From Clostridiaceae bacterium (GTDB taxonomy: Bacteria; Bacillota; Clostridia; Oscillospirales; Acutalibacteraceae): a stretch of 50,540 nucleotides of DNA. Numbering within the stretch: position 1 is the stretch's first letter; each line of letters opens with the position of its first letter. Under the pieces are notes generated by a model. That model made no database searches and had not been told where the DNA came from. It worked only from the letters and a program-made list of their open reading frames with translations. The DNA is taken from the NCBI GenBank assembly GCA_016282855.1, contig JAEELT010000088.1, positions 1-50,540 of the forward strand, written 5' to 3'. Shown here piece after piece: positions 42,975 through 50,540 of this stretch. Made by a program: the position numbers and the translations under genes.

Positions 42975-44299
42975 TTCCTGTTGGTCTCTCTTTCTCTTAT
43001 TACCATTCTTGTGGGTGTACCCTCAAGGCCGAATACTTCTCTGATACGGTTGTCTATGTATCTCTGATAGCTGTAGTGAAACAGCTCCGCGCTGTTTACG
43101 AAGCAGACGAATGTGGGAGGTCTTGTGGATGCCTGGGTCATATAGAATATCTTGAGCCTTCGGCCCTTATCTGTGGGCGGCTGTACTCTGGCGGTGGCGT
43201 CGGCGAGCACTTCGTTAAGCTTGCCGGTGGATATTCTCATCGCGTTCTGCGTATCCACAAATTTAATAAGCTCAAACAGGCGGTCGAGGCGCAGCCCCTC
43301 TTTTGCCGAAATAAATATAATGGGCGCGTATGACATAAAGGAGAAATCTTCCATAAGCTTTTTTCTCTCTTTGTCCATTGTCTTGCCGTCTTTCTCAACG
43401 GCATCCCATTTGTTCACCGCGATAATGCAGCCCTTTCCCATCTCGTGGGCAATGCCGGCAACCTTGGAATCCTGTTCTGTGAAGCCCTCCGTGGCGTCAA
43501 TCATTATCACGCAGACCTGGGCTCTTTCAACAGCCATCTTGGCTCTTATAACAGAGTATTTTTCTATCTGGTCATATACCTTGCTCTTGCGTCTGAGACC
43601 GGCCGTGTCAATAAAAATAAACTTGCCGTGCTCGTTTTCCACAAGCGAGTCCGTGGCGTCTCTCGTGGTGCCCGCAATGTCGGATACTATCATTCTGTTT
43701 TCGCCGAGCACCGCGTTTACAAGCGATGATTTGCCTACATTCGGTTTGCCGATGACGGCAACCTTGATGTATTCATCCTCGTCTTCGCTCTCTTCATTTT
43801 CCTGAGGAAGATATTTTATGATTTCATCCAGCATATCCCCGGTGCCGTGACCGTGAACGGAAGAAATCGCAAACGGCTCGCCAAGACCGAGATTGTAAAA
43901 CTCATAAAAGTCGGGCGGAAGCTCGCCGACCGTGTCACATTTGTTCACCGCGAGCAGAATCGGCTTGCCGCTCTTGCGCAGCATTGAAGCCACTTCCATG
44001 TCGGTGGCAACCACGCCCGTGCGAAGGTCGGTGACAAGCACAATTACATCGGCTGAGTCTATCGCAAGCTGAGCCTGGCGCTTCATCTGCTTAAGTATAA
44101 TGTCTTCGCTCTCGGGCTCAATGCCGCCGGTATCTATGAGCACGAATCTGTGCCCGAGCCACTCGCAGTCTCCGTATATTCTGTCTCTTGTAACGCCGGG
44201 CGTATCGTCAACTATGGCCTTCCTTACTCCGGTAAGCTTGTTGAATAATGTTGACTTGCCCACGTTTGGTCTGCCTACTATGGCAACTACACCCGCCAT
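42971..44299 (-). CDS. der: Ribosome biogenesis GTPase Der (EngA)
   Basis: A 442-residue essential GTPase for 50S subunit maturation. Two tandem G domains are complete: GRPNVGKSTLFN (about 8-19), DTPG (about 33), DTGG (about 56) and NKCD (about 118), then GKPNVGKSSLVN (about 184-195), DTAG (about 232) and NKWD (about 297). The C-terminal KH-like domain (about 352-442) ends in GLEGTPTRMVIRERE. The start follows AAGGAGGACAC. It lies 17 bp after the DUF512 gene, an arrangement common in Clostridia. Confidence 0.97.
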   Translation of the reverse strand: MAGVVAIVGRPNVGKSTLFNKLTGVRKAIVDDTPGVTRDRIYGDCEWLGHRFVLIDTGGIEPESEDIILKQMKRQAQLAIDSADVIVLVTDLRTGVVATDMEVASMLRKSGKPILLAVNKCDTVGELPPDFYEFYNLGLGEPFAISSVHGHGTGDMLDEIIKYLPQENEESEDEDEYIKVAVIGKPNVGKSSLVNAVLGENRMIVSDIAGTTRDATDSLVENEHGKFIFIDTAGLRRKSKVYDQIEKYSVIRAKMAVERAQVCVIMIDATEGFTEQDSKVAGIAHEMGKGCIIAVNKWDAVEKDGKTMDKERKKLMEDFSFMSYAPIIFISAKEGLRLDRLFELIKFVDTQNAMRISTGKLNEVLADATARVQPPTDKGRRLKIFYMTQASTRPPTFVCFVNSAELFHYSYQRYIDNRIREVFGLEGTPTRMVIRERETNRK

Positions 44300-44316
44300 T
44301 GTGTCCTCCTTTTGAG

Positions 44317-45621
44317 TTATTCTCCGAGAAGGGCGGAAAGCAGCTCCGCTCCTCCGTTTTTGTTTTGCCTTATTCTCGCTGCGAGCCTGTCGCTCAGCTG
44401 CTCAACGGTCATGTTGTCTATGAACATATCCCCTTCGTTTCTGAGACAGTTGGGCGGTATAATCAGCTCGTCGCCTATGTCGATGTTTTTAACCGCATCA
44501 TAAATATCTTCGCCGGAAAGCAGACCCGATACTGTCACGCTCTCTCCGAACAGATTGTTTACCACCGGGATTACCTTTACCTCGAGCCCGGGTATTCTGC
44601 TCTGCGCGAGCGCGCAAAGCTCGCTGATAAGAGGATATGCGGCTGTGCCGGTTGCGACGGTTACTTTTCTTGAAGCGGATTTAACCGCGCAGTCCTCAAG
44701 CGCCTGCTCAAACTCAGACTTAAGCAGAGCCCACATACCCACGCCGTTGTCAAGCTGCGGGAAATCGTCGTAATACTCCGCCGGTGGAATATCCCTGCCG
44801 GCGATTATGTAAAACTCGTCAGATGCGTAGGCAATTTTGACTCCGGTTTTTTCTTTGAATTTTTCGTTTTCGCTGTCGATTATATCAATCACTTCACCCG
44901 CCGACACGGCATCATACGGCTTGAGGGGGCAGAGCCCGTCCCTGTGCTTTGTAAGACCGACGGGCACGCAGGCGATGCTGCCTACGGAAGGGTAATAGTC
45001 AAAGAGCTTTTCAAGAGAGTATATCAGCTCGCTGCCGTCATTGATTCCGGGGCAGAGCACGAGCTGGGCGTTTATTGTAAGCCCTGCGTCGGCAAAATTC
45101 CTGAGGTATCTCAGACTGTTACCGGATTCGGGGTTTGCCATCATTTTTACCCTGAGCTCGGGATTCATTGTATGAACCGACACATTTATCGGGCTGATTT
45201 TCATCTTTATCAGCCTCTCAACCTCTTCGTCATCAAGATTTGTCAGCGTCACATAATTGCCGAAGAGGAAGGAAAGGCGGTCATCGTCATCTTTAAAATA
45301 GAGAGAGTCTCTCATCCCGTCGGGCAGCTGGTCGACAAAGCAGAATATGCATTTGTTTTTGCAGGAGTGATGCTTGTCCATAAGGTAGGTTTCAAACTCA
45401 AGGCCTATATCATCGGTCTCGCCCTTGCGTATGGTGAAAGCTTTCCTGCGCCCGTCCTGCTTTTCAAAAACGGTTTTAAGCTTTTTTTCGGTGAGATAGA
45501 AACGGTAGTCAAGCACATCGTTAACGGCGTTGCCGTTTATTTCGCAGAGCAAATCGCCGGGACGAATGCCCTTTTTGTCACATATACTGCCCGCGGCCAC
45601 CGCGGCGATTTTTACCGACAT
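44317..45621 (-). CDS. DUF512/PDZ radical-SAM-like protein
   Basis: A 434-residue protein. Residues 1-60 or so are a PDZ-like domain (SICDKKGIRPGDLLCEING). A cysteine motif C87-x3-C91-x2-C94 (HSCKNKCIFCFVDQLP) matches a radical-SAM cluster, followed by a barrel-like region with NVSVHTMNPELR and LVLCPGINDG. The C-terminal DUF512 region includes YAVDEFY-like YASDEFYIIAG and VATGTAAYPLI, ending LIIPPNCLRNEGDMFIDNMT. Its biochemical role is not established; the conserved link to der suggests ribosome or translation work. It is the first gene of the long minus-strand array and has a promoter at 45646-45675. Confidence 0.9.
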   Translation of the reverse strand: MSVKIAAVAAGSICDKKGIRPGDLLCEINGNAVNDVLDYRFYLTEKKLKTVFEKQDGRRKAFTIRKGETDDIGLEFETYLMDKHHSCKNKCIFCFVDQLPDGMRDSLYFKDDDDRLSFLFGNYVTLTNLDDEEVERLIKMKISPINVSVHTMNPELRVKMMANPESGNSLRYLRNFADAGLTINAQLVLCPGINDGSELIYSLEKLFDYYPSVGSIACVPVGLTKHRDGLCPLKPYDAVSAGEVIDIIDSENEKFKEKTGVKIAYASDEFYIIAGRDIPPAEYYDDFPQLDNGVGMWALLKSEFEQALEDCAVKSASRKVTVATGTAAYPLISELCALAQSRIPGLEVKVIPVVNNLFGESVTVSGLLSGEDIYDAVKNIDIGDELIIPPNCLRNEGDMFIDNMTVEQLSDRLAARIRQNKNGGAELLSALLGE

Positions 45622-45645
45622 GCTCTCACCTGCCTATAATAACCC

Positions 45646-45675
45646 ATTATAATTAAAAATAAGTATATCATACAA
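45646..45675 (-). promoter_or_regulatory. Promoter of the 17-gene minus-strand array
   Basis: On the minus strand TTGTAT (45675-45670) and a perfect TATAAT (45651-45646) are separated by 18 bp, 24 bp before the DUF512 ATG. The surrounding DNA is AT-rich, so a chance match cannot be excluded. Confidence 0.5.
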
Positions 45676-45705
45676 GTTTATAAAATAAAATAGATTTTTT
45701 TAATT

Positions 45706-45735
45706 TATTATGAATTTTTCTATTATGAATTTTTC
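45706..45735. repeat. Tandem 15-bp direct repeat
   Basis: TATTATGAATTTTTC occurs twice in a row (45706-45720 and 45721-45735) in the AT-rich gap between the divergent DUF512 and lipase genes. It may be a polymerase slippage duplication or a paired binding site. Confidence 0.7.
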
Positions 45736-45770
45736 GCTCGCGCAAAAAGCGGATATCCGTTTTTAAATAA

Positions 45771-45799
45771 TTGACTACAGCAGTGCGGCGTGATAGAAT
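45771..45799 (+). promoter_or_regulatory. Promoter of the secreted lipase-like gene
   Basis: TTGACT (45771-45776) and TAGAAT (45794-45799) are spaced by 17 bp, 24 bp before the ATG, with AAGGAGAG between. Confidence 0.65.
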
Positions 45800-45823
45800 T
45801 ACTTCAAGGAGAGTGAATGATTT

Positions 45824-47290
45824 ATGAAAAAGTTTTCGGCTCTGACGCTTGCTTTTGTAATCGCGCTCGGCTCTGTTCTGAGCCTTTGCGCCTATGCCGC
45901 GCAGTACAGCGCGGACTGCCCTTATATCTTTGTGCACGGCTTTATGGGCTCGGATATTTATGTTGACCCGTCCGACCCCGATTCCGAGCTTGCCTGGCCC
46001 CCTTCGGGCGACCGTATTAAAGAAGCAGTTAAGGAAGGGCTGCCCGTGATAGGCAAATTCCTTTTCACCCATAACTGGCAGAAGTTTGCCGATGAGCTTA
46101 TCCCCATAGTGGTTGAAATGTTCAGCCCGATTATGCTCACGGAAAACGGTGAGCTTGACAATAAATCAGGCGTGAGATGGGCTTACCCTGAGCCTGATGA
46201 AATCAAGAAGGATTCAGAGCTGAATTTTGATTATGACTGGCGCCGCAATCCCATTGATACGGCAAAAGATCTCAATGATTTCATAGACTATGTGCTTGAA
46301 TGCTCCGGCAGCAGGCAGGTTGTGCTCGAGTGCCACAGCTACGGCGGCGTGGTTGTCACAACATACGCAAGGCTTTACGGCACATCCAAGGTAAGAAGCT
46401 GGGCATTCAATTCAACCGCCGTTTACGGCGAGACATACAACGGTGAGCTTATGACAGGGCAGATGCGTTTTGATGATGAGGCGCTCACCGAATATCTCAA
46501 AGCTGCTTTTGACTATAACGATAACGAAAAACTGCTGAATGCTCTTATGCTCGTGCTCTATAAAACAGGCATTACCCGCGCGGCATGCAACCTTGTCAAT
46601 TACATGATTGACAATATAGGTATGAATGAGCTTGCCAAGGGGATACTCCCGCTTTTCGGCAGATGGTACAGCATATGGGCGATGATTCCCGATGATAAAA
46701 TCGATGAGGCTTATAACTATGTTTTCAACGAGGTTTACAAAGACGACGGAGTTGACAGGAGCAATCTGAGAGCGGGTATAGATGATTACAACAACCGCAT
46801 CCGTCCCTACAAGACCGAGACCATAAGCCGGATTAATGACACATCCAATCTTTATATTATCTCGCGCTACGGTTACTGCTCTCTTTTCATGACGCCCTCG
46901 TGGAGAAATGCAGGCGACAATACCATTGACCTCAAGTATGCGTCGATGGGCGCCACGGCAGCCGATTACGGCGAAACTTTGAGTGAGGATTACATCGCTG
47001 AGGTGCAGCCCGGATTCATTTCACCCGATAAAACCGTGGACGCTTCCACCTGCGCTTATCCCGAGCAGACCTGGTTTGTGCGCAACAACCTTCACGCAAA
47101 TAACTTTGCGAGCCTTGAGCATTTCATAAAAGTGCTGCTTTATTATGACGGTCAGGCAACCGTTGACACTTTTGAAGAATACCCGAGATTCCTTTATTTT
47201 GATGAAAAGACACAGGAAATTGTTCCCGACACAAATCAGAACGAGAACGAAAAGAAATTCAATCTTTTTTCAGGCGGCAAAAAAGGCTGA
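45824..47290 (+). CDS. Secreted alpha/beta hydrolase, lipase or LCAT-like
   Basis: A 488-residue protein with a signal peptide (basic KK, hydrophobic 7-21, cleavage probably after AYA at 25). The hydrolase start FVHGFMGSD (about 36-44) contains the HG oxyanion motif. DYDWRRNP (about 137-144) is the cap-edge segment typical of lecithin:cholesterol acyltransferase-like lipases. The nucleophile is probably S172 in ECHSYGGVV, where the usual first glycine of G-x-S-x-G is a cysteine. Candidate acid and histidine lie in GDNTIDLKYA (about 365) and NLHANNFASLEHF. Substrate unknown; likely a lipid or ester outside the cell. A lone gene between promoter and terminator. Confidence 0.85.
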   Translation: MKKFSALTLAFVIALGSVLSLCAYAAQYSADCPYIFVHGFMGSDIYVDPSDPDSELAWPPSGDRIKEAVKEGLPVIGKFLFTHNWQKFADELIPIVVEMFSPIMLTENGELDNKSGVRWAYPEPDEIKKDSELNFDYDWRRNPIDTAKDLNDFIDYVLECSGSRQVVLECHSYGGVVVTTYARLYGTSKVRSWAFNSTAVYGETYNGELMTGQMRFDDEALTEYLKAAFDYNDNEKLLNALMLVLYKTGITRAACNLVNYMIDNIGMNELAKGILPLFGRWYSIWAMIPDDKIDEAYNYVFNEVYKDDGVDRSNLRAGIDDYNNRIRPYKTETISRINDTSNLYIISRYGYCSLFMTPSWRNAGDNTIDLKYASMGATAADYGETLSEDYIAEVQPGFISPDKTVDASTCAYPEQTWFVRNNLHANNFASLEHFIKVLLYYDGQATVDTFEEYPRFLYFDEKTQEIVPDTNQNENEKKFNLFSGGKKG

Positions 47291-47306
47291 TAAACAAGCG
47301 AAAAAT

Positions 47307-47338
47307 AAAAACTGCGGGCCATTAAGCCCGCAGTTTTT
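47307..47338. terminator. Bidirectional terminator between lipase and hemolysin-III genes
   Basis: A perfect 13-bp repeat (AAAAACTGCGGGC at 47307-47319, GCCCGCAGTTTTT at 47326-47338) with a 6-base loop has an A-run on one side and a T-run on the other. It can end both convergent transcripts. Confidence 0.92.
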
Positions 47339-47360
47339 GCGTTTCAAGGATATTTAAATG

Positions 47361-48062
47361 TTATCTGCAGATGCAGAATCTGAATATGCCTATGAACTGA
47401 AGCACGCTTCCGGCAAGAATGAAAAGGTGGAATATGCCGTGGCAGTATTCATACTTTTTGGGGTTCTTGGCGCTCAGGCCGAAGAATATCATACCCAGGG
47501 TATAGATGATGCCGCCCATAACAATCCAGAAAACGAATTCCATGCCGAAGGCTTTGTAAACCTCTCCTATGGAGAATATCATACTCCAGCCGATTACGAA
47601 GTAGCTCGCATAGGAAATGACCACATATTTTCTGAAATCGATTGCCGTGAACACCACGCCTACGGCCGTGCCGAGCACTACGAGCAGGGTGATTATCAGC
47701 GTGAGCCCGGGGTTATGCTCCCTGAGACCGGTGCTCAGCACGGGAGCGTATGTTCCCATAATAAGAGCGAAGATGGAGCAGTGATCAATGACCTGCATTA
47801 TCTTCTTCATCCTGCCTCTTTTAAGCCCATGATACACGCTCGACATCGTGTAGAGGAATATCATCATGGCAGCGTAGAATATGCCGCTGAACAGCCCCCA
47901 CCGGTTCTTGTATATTGCCGAGAAAACCGTGCAGAGAATAAGTACTACAACGCCGAAAGTGCTGCCTACAATGTGGCTTACCGAGTTGAATATTTCTTCC
48001 CCTTTGGTATAACGGGGGAGTCTCCTGTCGTCAATTTTGGTTCTGCTCATTATTTTCACCAT
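47361..48062 (-). CDS. Hemolysin III family (PAQR-type) membrane protein
   Basis: A 233-residue protein with seven predicted membrane helices. Conserved family residues are SHIVGSTFG (about 27-35), SSVYHGLKRG (about 73-82), DHCSIFALIMGTYAP (about 92-106) and, near the end, HGIFHLFILAGS (about 212-223). The two histidines there and the earlier His and Asp would form the metal site of the PAQR fold. Despite its name the family is not proven to be a hemolysin; a lipid-amide hydrolase or membrane homeostasis role has been suggested. A single gene ending at the shared terminator. Confidence 0.9.
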   Translation of the reverse strand: MVKIMSRTKIDDRRLPRYTKGEEIFNSVSHIVGSTFGVVVLILCTVFSAIYKNRWGLFSGIFYAAMMIFLYTMSSVYHGLKRGRMKKIMQVIDHCSIFALIMGTYAPVLSTGLREHNPGLTLIITLLVVLGTAVGVVFTAIDFRKYVVISYASYFVIGWSMIFSIGEVYKAFGMEFVFWIVMGGIIYTLGMIFFGLSAKNPKKYEYCHGIFHLFILAGSVLQFIGIFRFCICR

Positions 48063-48109
48063 CCAAATGAAAATGTTCTGTCTATAAGTGTGAGCTCAAC
48101 CGGAAAGTG

Positions 48110-48138
48110 TTGCAACTGTTCCGGATTTGTTATATAAT
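48110..48138 (+). promoter_or_regulatory. Plus-strand promoter-like sequence with no adjacent gene
   Basis: TTGCAA (48110-48115), 17 bp, then a perfect TATAAT (48133-48138). It points into the 3' end of the minus-strand thioesterase gene. It could produce an antisense RNA, serve as a distant promoter for the HD gene at 48622, or be a chance match. Confidence 0.35.
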
Positions 48139-48175
48139 TATTTCAAAGATTGTTTAATCACGCAATAAAAAAGCG

Positions 48176-48580
48176 TTATCTCGGGTATATGTGTGTGCCG
48201 GTTATGCTCACCTTTGCTATGAGCGTGCCGGTGTTGTCGGTGATAAATATATCATAAAAGCAGAGAGTTCTGCCGTCTTTTATCAGGCGGCTTTCCGCGG
48301 TGAGCACATCGCCTTTCGCGGCGGCAATATGGTGCACCGCGCTCACAGTGGACACAGTGCCGTAATCCCTGTCAAAATTGGTAGATACGGCAAAGGTGAA
48401 GTCCGCCATCGTATATATAACGGCTCCCATAAGAGTGCCTCTCGCGTTCATATGTCTGCCGTCAAGCTTAAGCACGGTCTTTGCGTAGTTTTCGCCGATT
48501 TCGGCAATTTCAATTCCCGTAGCTTCAGTGGCGTATTTGTCGTGTGAAAAGAATTCTCTAGCTCTTTCAAGGTCTGTCAT
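48176..48580 (-). CDS. PaaI-family hotdog thioesterase
   Basis: A 134-residue protein with the hotdog fold of PaaI/YdiI-type acyl-CoA thioesterases. The central motif HMNARGTLMGAVIYTMADFTF (N, G, then the aspartate in MADF) matches the HGG/G-x-x-x-D active-site helix of the family. It continues with strands holding VSAVHHIAAAKGDVLTAE and YDIFITDNTGTLIAK. It would hydrolyse an acyl- or aryl-CoA; the substrate is not evident. The ATG at 48580 is fixed by GGAGG seven bases upstream; the frame is open nine codons further. It is divergent from the HD gene with only 41 bp between start codons. Confidence 0.88.
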   Translation of the reverse strand: MTDLERAREFFSHDKYATEATGIEIAEIGENYAKTVLKLDGRHMNARGTLMGAVIYTMADFTFAVSTNFDRDYGTVSTVSAVHHIAAAKGDVLTAESRLIKDGRTLCFYDIFITDNTGTLIAKVSITGTHIYPR

Positions 48581-48621
48581 ATTAAATCCTCCGGGCTTAA
48601 ATATCATAATGAGGTGAAACG

Positions 48622-49281
48622 ATGGTTACTTACGATCAAATAAAGAAAAGCAGGAAGGTAAACACCTTCATCACCATGGCGGACGCTTCTCTTGAGGCAA
48701 TCGGTTTTACCGAGCACAGCCTTGCCCACGCAACGAGGGTGGCAACTGTGGCGGGCAATCTGCTTTCTCATCTTGAGTATGACGAGCGCACCACTGAGCT
48801 TGCCAGAATAGCCGGGCACATGCACGATATAGGCAACCTCGTCAACCGTGACGACCACAGCCAGAGCGGGGCAATCATCGCGTTTCGCATACTTGACGAT
48901 TTCGGAATGAAGCCCTCCGAGGTGTCGCAGATAGTGTCGGCCATAGGCAACCATGATGAGCAGACCGGTATGCCCGTAAATACGGTTGCCGCGGCGCTGA
49001 TACTTGCCGATAAGGCAGATGTCAGACGCTCAAGGGTAAGGAACAGGGTGCCTCAGAATTTTGATATCCACGACAGAGTGAATTATTCCGTTGAAAAATC
49101 AAAGCTCAGGGTCTATAAGCAGAAGGAGCTTATTGAGCTTAAGCTGACAATAGATACGGAAATATCGTCTGTTATGGATTATTTTCAGATTTTTCTCACG
49201 CGTATGAGCCTTTGCGTCAAGGCCGCCGAGGAGCTCGGCTGCCACTTCGGGCTGAATATCAATGACATTCAGATGATTTGA
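48622..49281 (+). CDS. HD-domain phosphohydrolase
   Basis: A 219-residue soluble protein. Histidines and aspartates of an HD domain are visible: HSLAHATRV (about 32-40), the HD pair in GHMHDIGN (about 65-72), DDHSQSG (about 77), and GNHDEQTG (about 113-120) for the distal site, then LADKADVRRSR. It is probably a metal-dependent phosphohydrolase of nucleotides or a related signalling molecule. The C-terminal 70 residues are a mixed alpha/beta extension with no known motif. GAGGTG precedes the ATG. It is divergent from the thioesterase gene, and its terminator is shared with the symporter gene. Confidence 0.87.
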   Translation: MVTYDQIKKSRKVNTFITMADASLEAIGFTEHSLAHATRVATVAGNLLSHLEYDERTTELARIAGHMHDIGNLVNRDDHSQSGAIIAFRILDDFGMKPSEVSQIVSAIGNHDEQTGMPVNTVAAALILADKADVRRSRVRNRVPQNFDIHDRVNYSVEKSKLRVYKQKELIELKLTIDTEISSVMDYFQIFLTRMSLCVKAAEELGCHFGLNINDIQMI

Positions 49282-49300
49282 GTAAACCTGTTATTATTAT

Positions 49301-49329
49301 GCGGCTTGCGGAGTTTTTCCGCAAGCCGC
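49301..49329. terminator. Bidirectional terminator between the HD gene and the symporter gene
   Basis: GCGGCTTGCGGA (49301-49312) and TCCGCAAGCCGC (49318-49329) form a 12-bp stem followed by TTTTG on plus and by ATAATAATAAC on minus. The genes on both sides converge. Confidence 0.88.
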
Positions 49330-49340
49330 TTTTGTCTGTC

Positions 49341-50540
49341 TCAGGCTTCTTCGCTGTCTCCGATAGAGTCGGTAACGGATACCACAACCTTCCTGTCGTA
49401 GCAGGAGAAGATGTCGTCGATTTTTTCTTTTGAGGGTGCTTTTGAGATAAAGCTCACAAGAGGTACGATTACAAGACCCGCAAGCATGCAGAATGCGCCG
49501 CTGTTTATAGGGGACTGAAGAAGAGCGGGGAAGCTGCTTCTTACAACACAATTTGCAATCATTACAACGGTTGAGAACACAAAGTTGACAGCGCAGGCCG
49601 TCTTTGTGGCTCTCTTCCAGTAGAGACCGTAAAGGAACGGGGCAAGGAAAGCGCCTGCCAGAGCTCCCCACGAAACGCCCATCATCTGAGCGATGAGTGA
49701 AAGGCCGCCCTTATACTGGAATATGGCAATCACCGATGATATGATAATGAAAACGGCGATAAAGATTCTCATCCATATAAGCTGTGCTTTTTCGCTCATG
49801 TTTTTGCTGAAGTTGGGCTTTATAAAGTCGAGTGTAAGTGTTGACGATGATGTCAGCACAAGGGATGAAAGAGTGGACATTGATGCCGAAAGCACAAGCA
49901 CCACAACAAGAGCGATGAGCAGAGCGGGGAGATTTGAAAGCATTGAAGGGATAACGGCGTCATAGCTCGCGGGGGTAACGCCGTCCGCGCCCATTTCTAT
50001 CTGGTCGGCAAAGAGTCTGCCGAAGCCGCCGAGGAAGTAGCATCCGCCTGCAACTATTACGGCAAATATTGTTGAAATAATCATACCCTTGTTAATGGAC
50101 TTCTCGTTCTTTATGGCGTAAAACTTCTGCACCATCTGGGGAAGGCCGAGAGTACCGAGCGATGTAAGTATAACAACGCCTATAAGGTTTATGAGATCCG
50201 GCCCGAAAAATGAGGTGAACACACCGGGCTGGGCTTTGCCCGCCGCGGTTGTGCCCTCAACAAGGGACAGCTTGTAAATCGCTTCGGTGAGACCGCCCTG
50301 GGTCTTAAGCACGGCAGCGACAACGGCGATTATGCCGACTATCATAATAAGTCCCTGGATGAAGTCATTCATGGCCGTTGCCATATAACCGCCCACAATA
50401 ACATATATGGCGGTGAGAATAGCCATTGCTATAACGCAGACCTCATAAGGAATGTCAAACGCCATGCCGAAAAGACGGCTCAGGCCGTTGTAAAGGGAGG
50501 CGGTATAAGGGATAAGGAAAATAAATACTACAACGGATGA
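49341..50540 (-). CDS. Sodium:solute symporter, PutP-like, N terminus outside window
   Basis: 399 residues are visible, open to the right edge with no start codon reached; a methionine at 50465 is internal. At least ten membrane segments are present. The sequence runs LIPYTASLYNGLSRLFG, then IVGGYMATAMNDFIQGLIM, the typical SLC5 helix 4-5 region, and later SASMSTLSSLVLTSSSTLTLD (serines of the second sodium site) and MMGVSWGALAGAFLAPFLYGL. These features match proline or related sodium-coupled symporters. The charged tail (EKIDDIFSCYDRKVV) follows the last helix. The substrate is not certain; proline is the family default. Confidence 0.9.
   Translation of the reverse strand, partial: SSVVVFIFLIPYTASLYNGLSRLFGMAFDIPYEVCVIAMAILTAIYVIVGGYMATAMNDFIQGLIMIVGIIAVVAAVLKTQGGLTEAIYKLSLVEGTTAAGKAQPGVFTSFFGPDLINLIGVVILTSLGTLGLPQMVQKFYAIKNEKSINKGMIISTIFAVIVAGGCYFLGGFGRLFADQIEMGADGVTPASYDAVIPSMLSNLPALLIALVVVLVLSASMSTLSSLVLTSSSTLTLDFIKPNFSKNMSEKAQLIWMRIFIAVFIIISSVIAIFQYKGGLSLIAQMMGVSWGALAGAFLAPFLYGLYWKRATKTACAVNFVFSTVVMIANCVVRSSFPALLQSPINSGAFCMLAGLVIVPLVSFISKAPSKEKIDDIFSCYDRKVVVSVTDSIGDSEEA

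Noticed and set aside
47358-48137. A 259-codon plus-strand frame over the hemolysin-III gene
   Set aside because: The minus strand encodes a clear seven-helix protein. The plus frame is His/Glu/Tyr-rich and starts right after the terminator with no ribosome-binding site.

Overview
The window looks like a chromosomal segment of an anaerobic Clostridia-type Firmicute, probably an uncultured gut or rumen lineage. This is inference from gene content and no search was run. The signs are a V-type ATPase with a sodium-type proteolipid, a group II ECF transporter module (EcfA1-EcfA2-EcfT with no adjacent S component), a ClpC-type chaperone with an McsA-like zinc finger, a DUF512/PDZ radical-SAM-like protein beside der, a DUF5711 protein, strong GGAGG ribosome-binding sites and near-consensus sigma-A promoters. 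There is no phage, insertion sequence, CRISPR array, rRNA or tRNA. Genes are packed tightly, and most gaps longer than 100 bp hold recognisable promoters or terminators.

Layout. 1-3109 (minus) is the first part of a V-ATPase operon (subunits H, I, K and the start of E). 3281-4126 is a solo mscS channel. It is followed by a decayed fragment of an Ig-like domain gene and a terminator. 4583-6876 is a two-gene operon: a long-form PRPP synthetase and a metallophosphoesterase with a hydrophobic tail. 6924-8867 (minus) holds two uncharacterised membrane proteins. 8994-14342 is an operon on plus: asnA, a sugar isomerase-like TIM barrel, mtaB and a KtrB/KtrA potassium uptake pair. 14348-16938 (minus) is a complete polar amino acid ABC transporter whose ATPase carries a large insertion. 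17045-20404 (minus) is a GH30 glycosidase, a Gfo/Idh/MocA oxidoreductase and an RluA pseudouridine synthase.

20537-27874 is a plus-strand operon: a second tail-anchored metallophosphoesterase, an MFS carrier, a second potassium system (two-RCK TrkA plus TrkH), both subunits of an aconitase-X dehydratase, and a structured region with a possible small membrane protein. From 45621 down to 27895 runs one very long minus-strand array of 17 genes with gaps of 45 bp or less and many 4-bp overlaps: DUF512, der, ruvC, ruvA, ruvB, a methyltransferase, ecfA1, ecfA2, ecfT, truA, DUF5711, cvpA, pgsA, the zinc-finger ClpC, a TIM-barrel/Gfo-Idh-MocA fusion, a Gfo/Idh/MocA protein and a UxuB-like SDR. 45824-47290 is a secreted lipase-like protein, 47361-48062 a hemolysin-III/PAQR protein, 48176-48580 a PaaI-type thioesterase, 48622-49281 an HD-domain protein, and from 49341 to the right edge a sodium:proline-type symporter cut by the window end.

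How it fits together. Ion handling is a recurring theme: a probably sodium-coupled rotary ATPase, two different potassium uptake systems, MscS and a sodium symporter. A second theme is sugar or sugar-acid metabolism, with three Gfo/Idh/MocA modules, two xylose-isomerase-like barrels, a UxuB-like SDR, a GH30 enzyme and an MFS carrier. The least ordinary items are the TIM-barrel/oxidoreductase fusion, the ClpC with a zinc finger in place of its N domain, the ABC ATPase insertion, the paired tail-anchored phosphoesterases, the aconitase-X genes in a potassium transport operon, and the hairpin-rich segment at 27650-27875. I did not find a clearly new multi-gene defence or mobile system.
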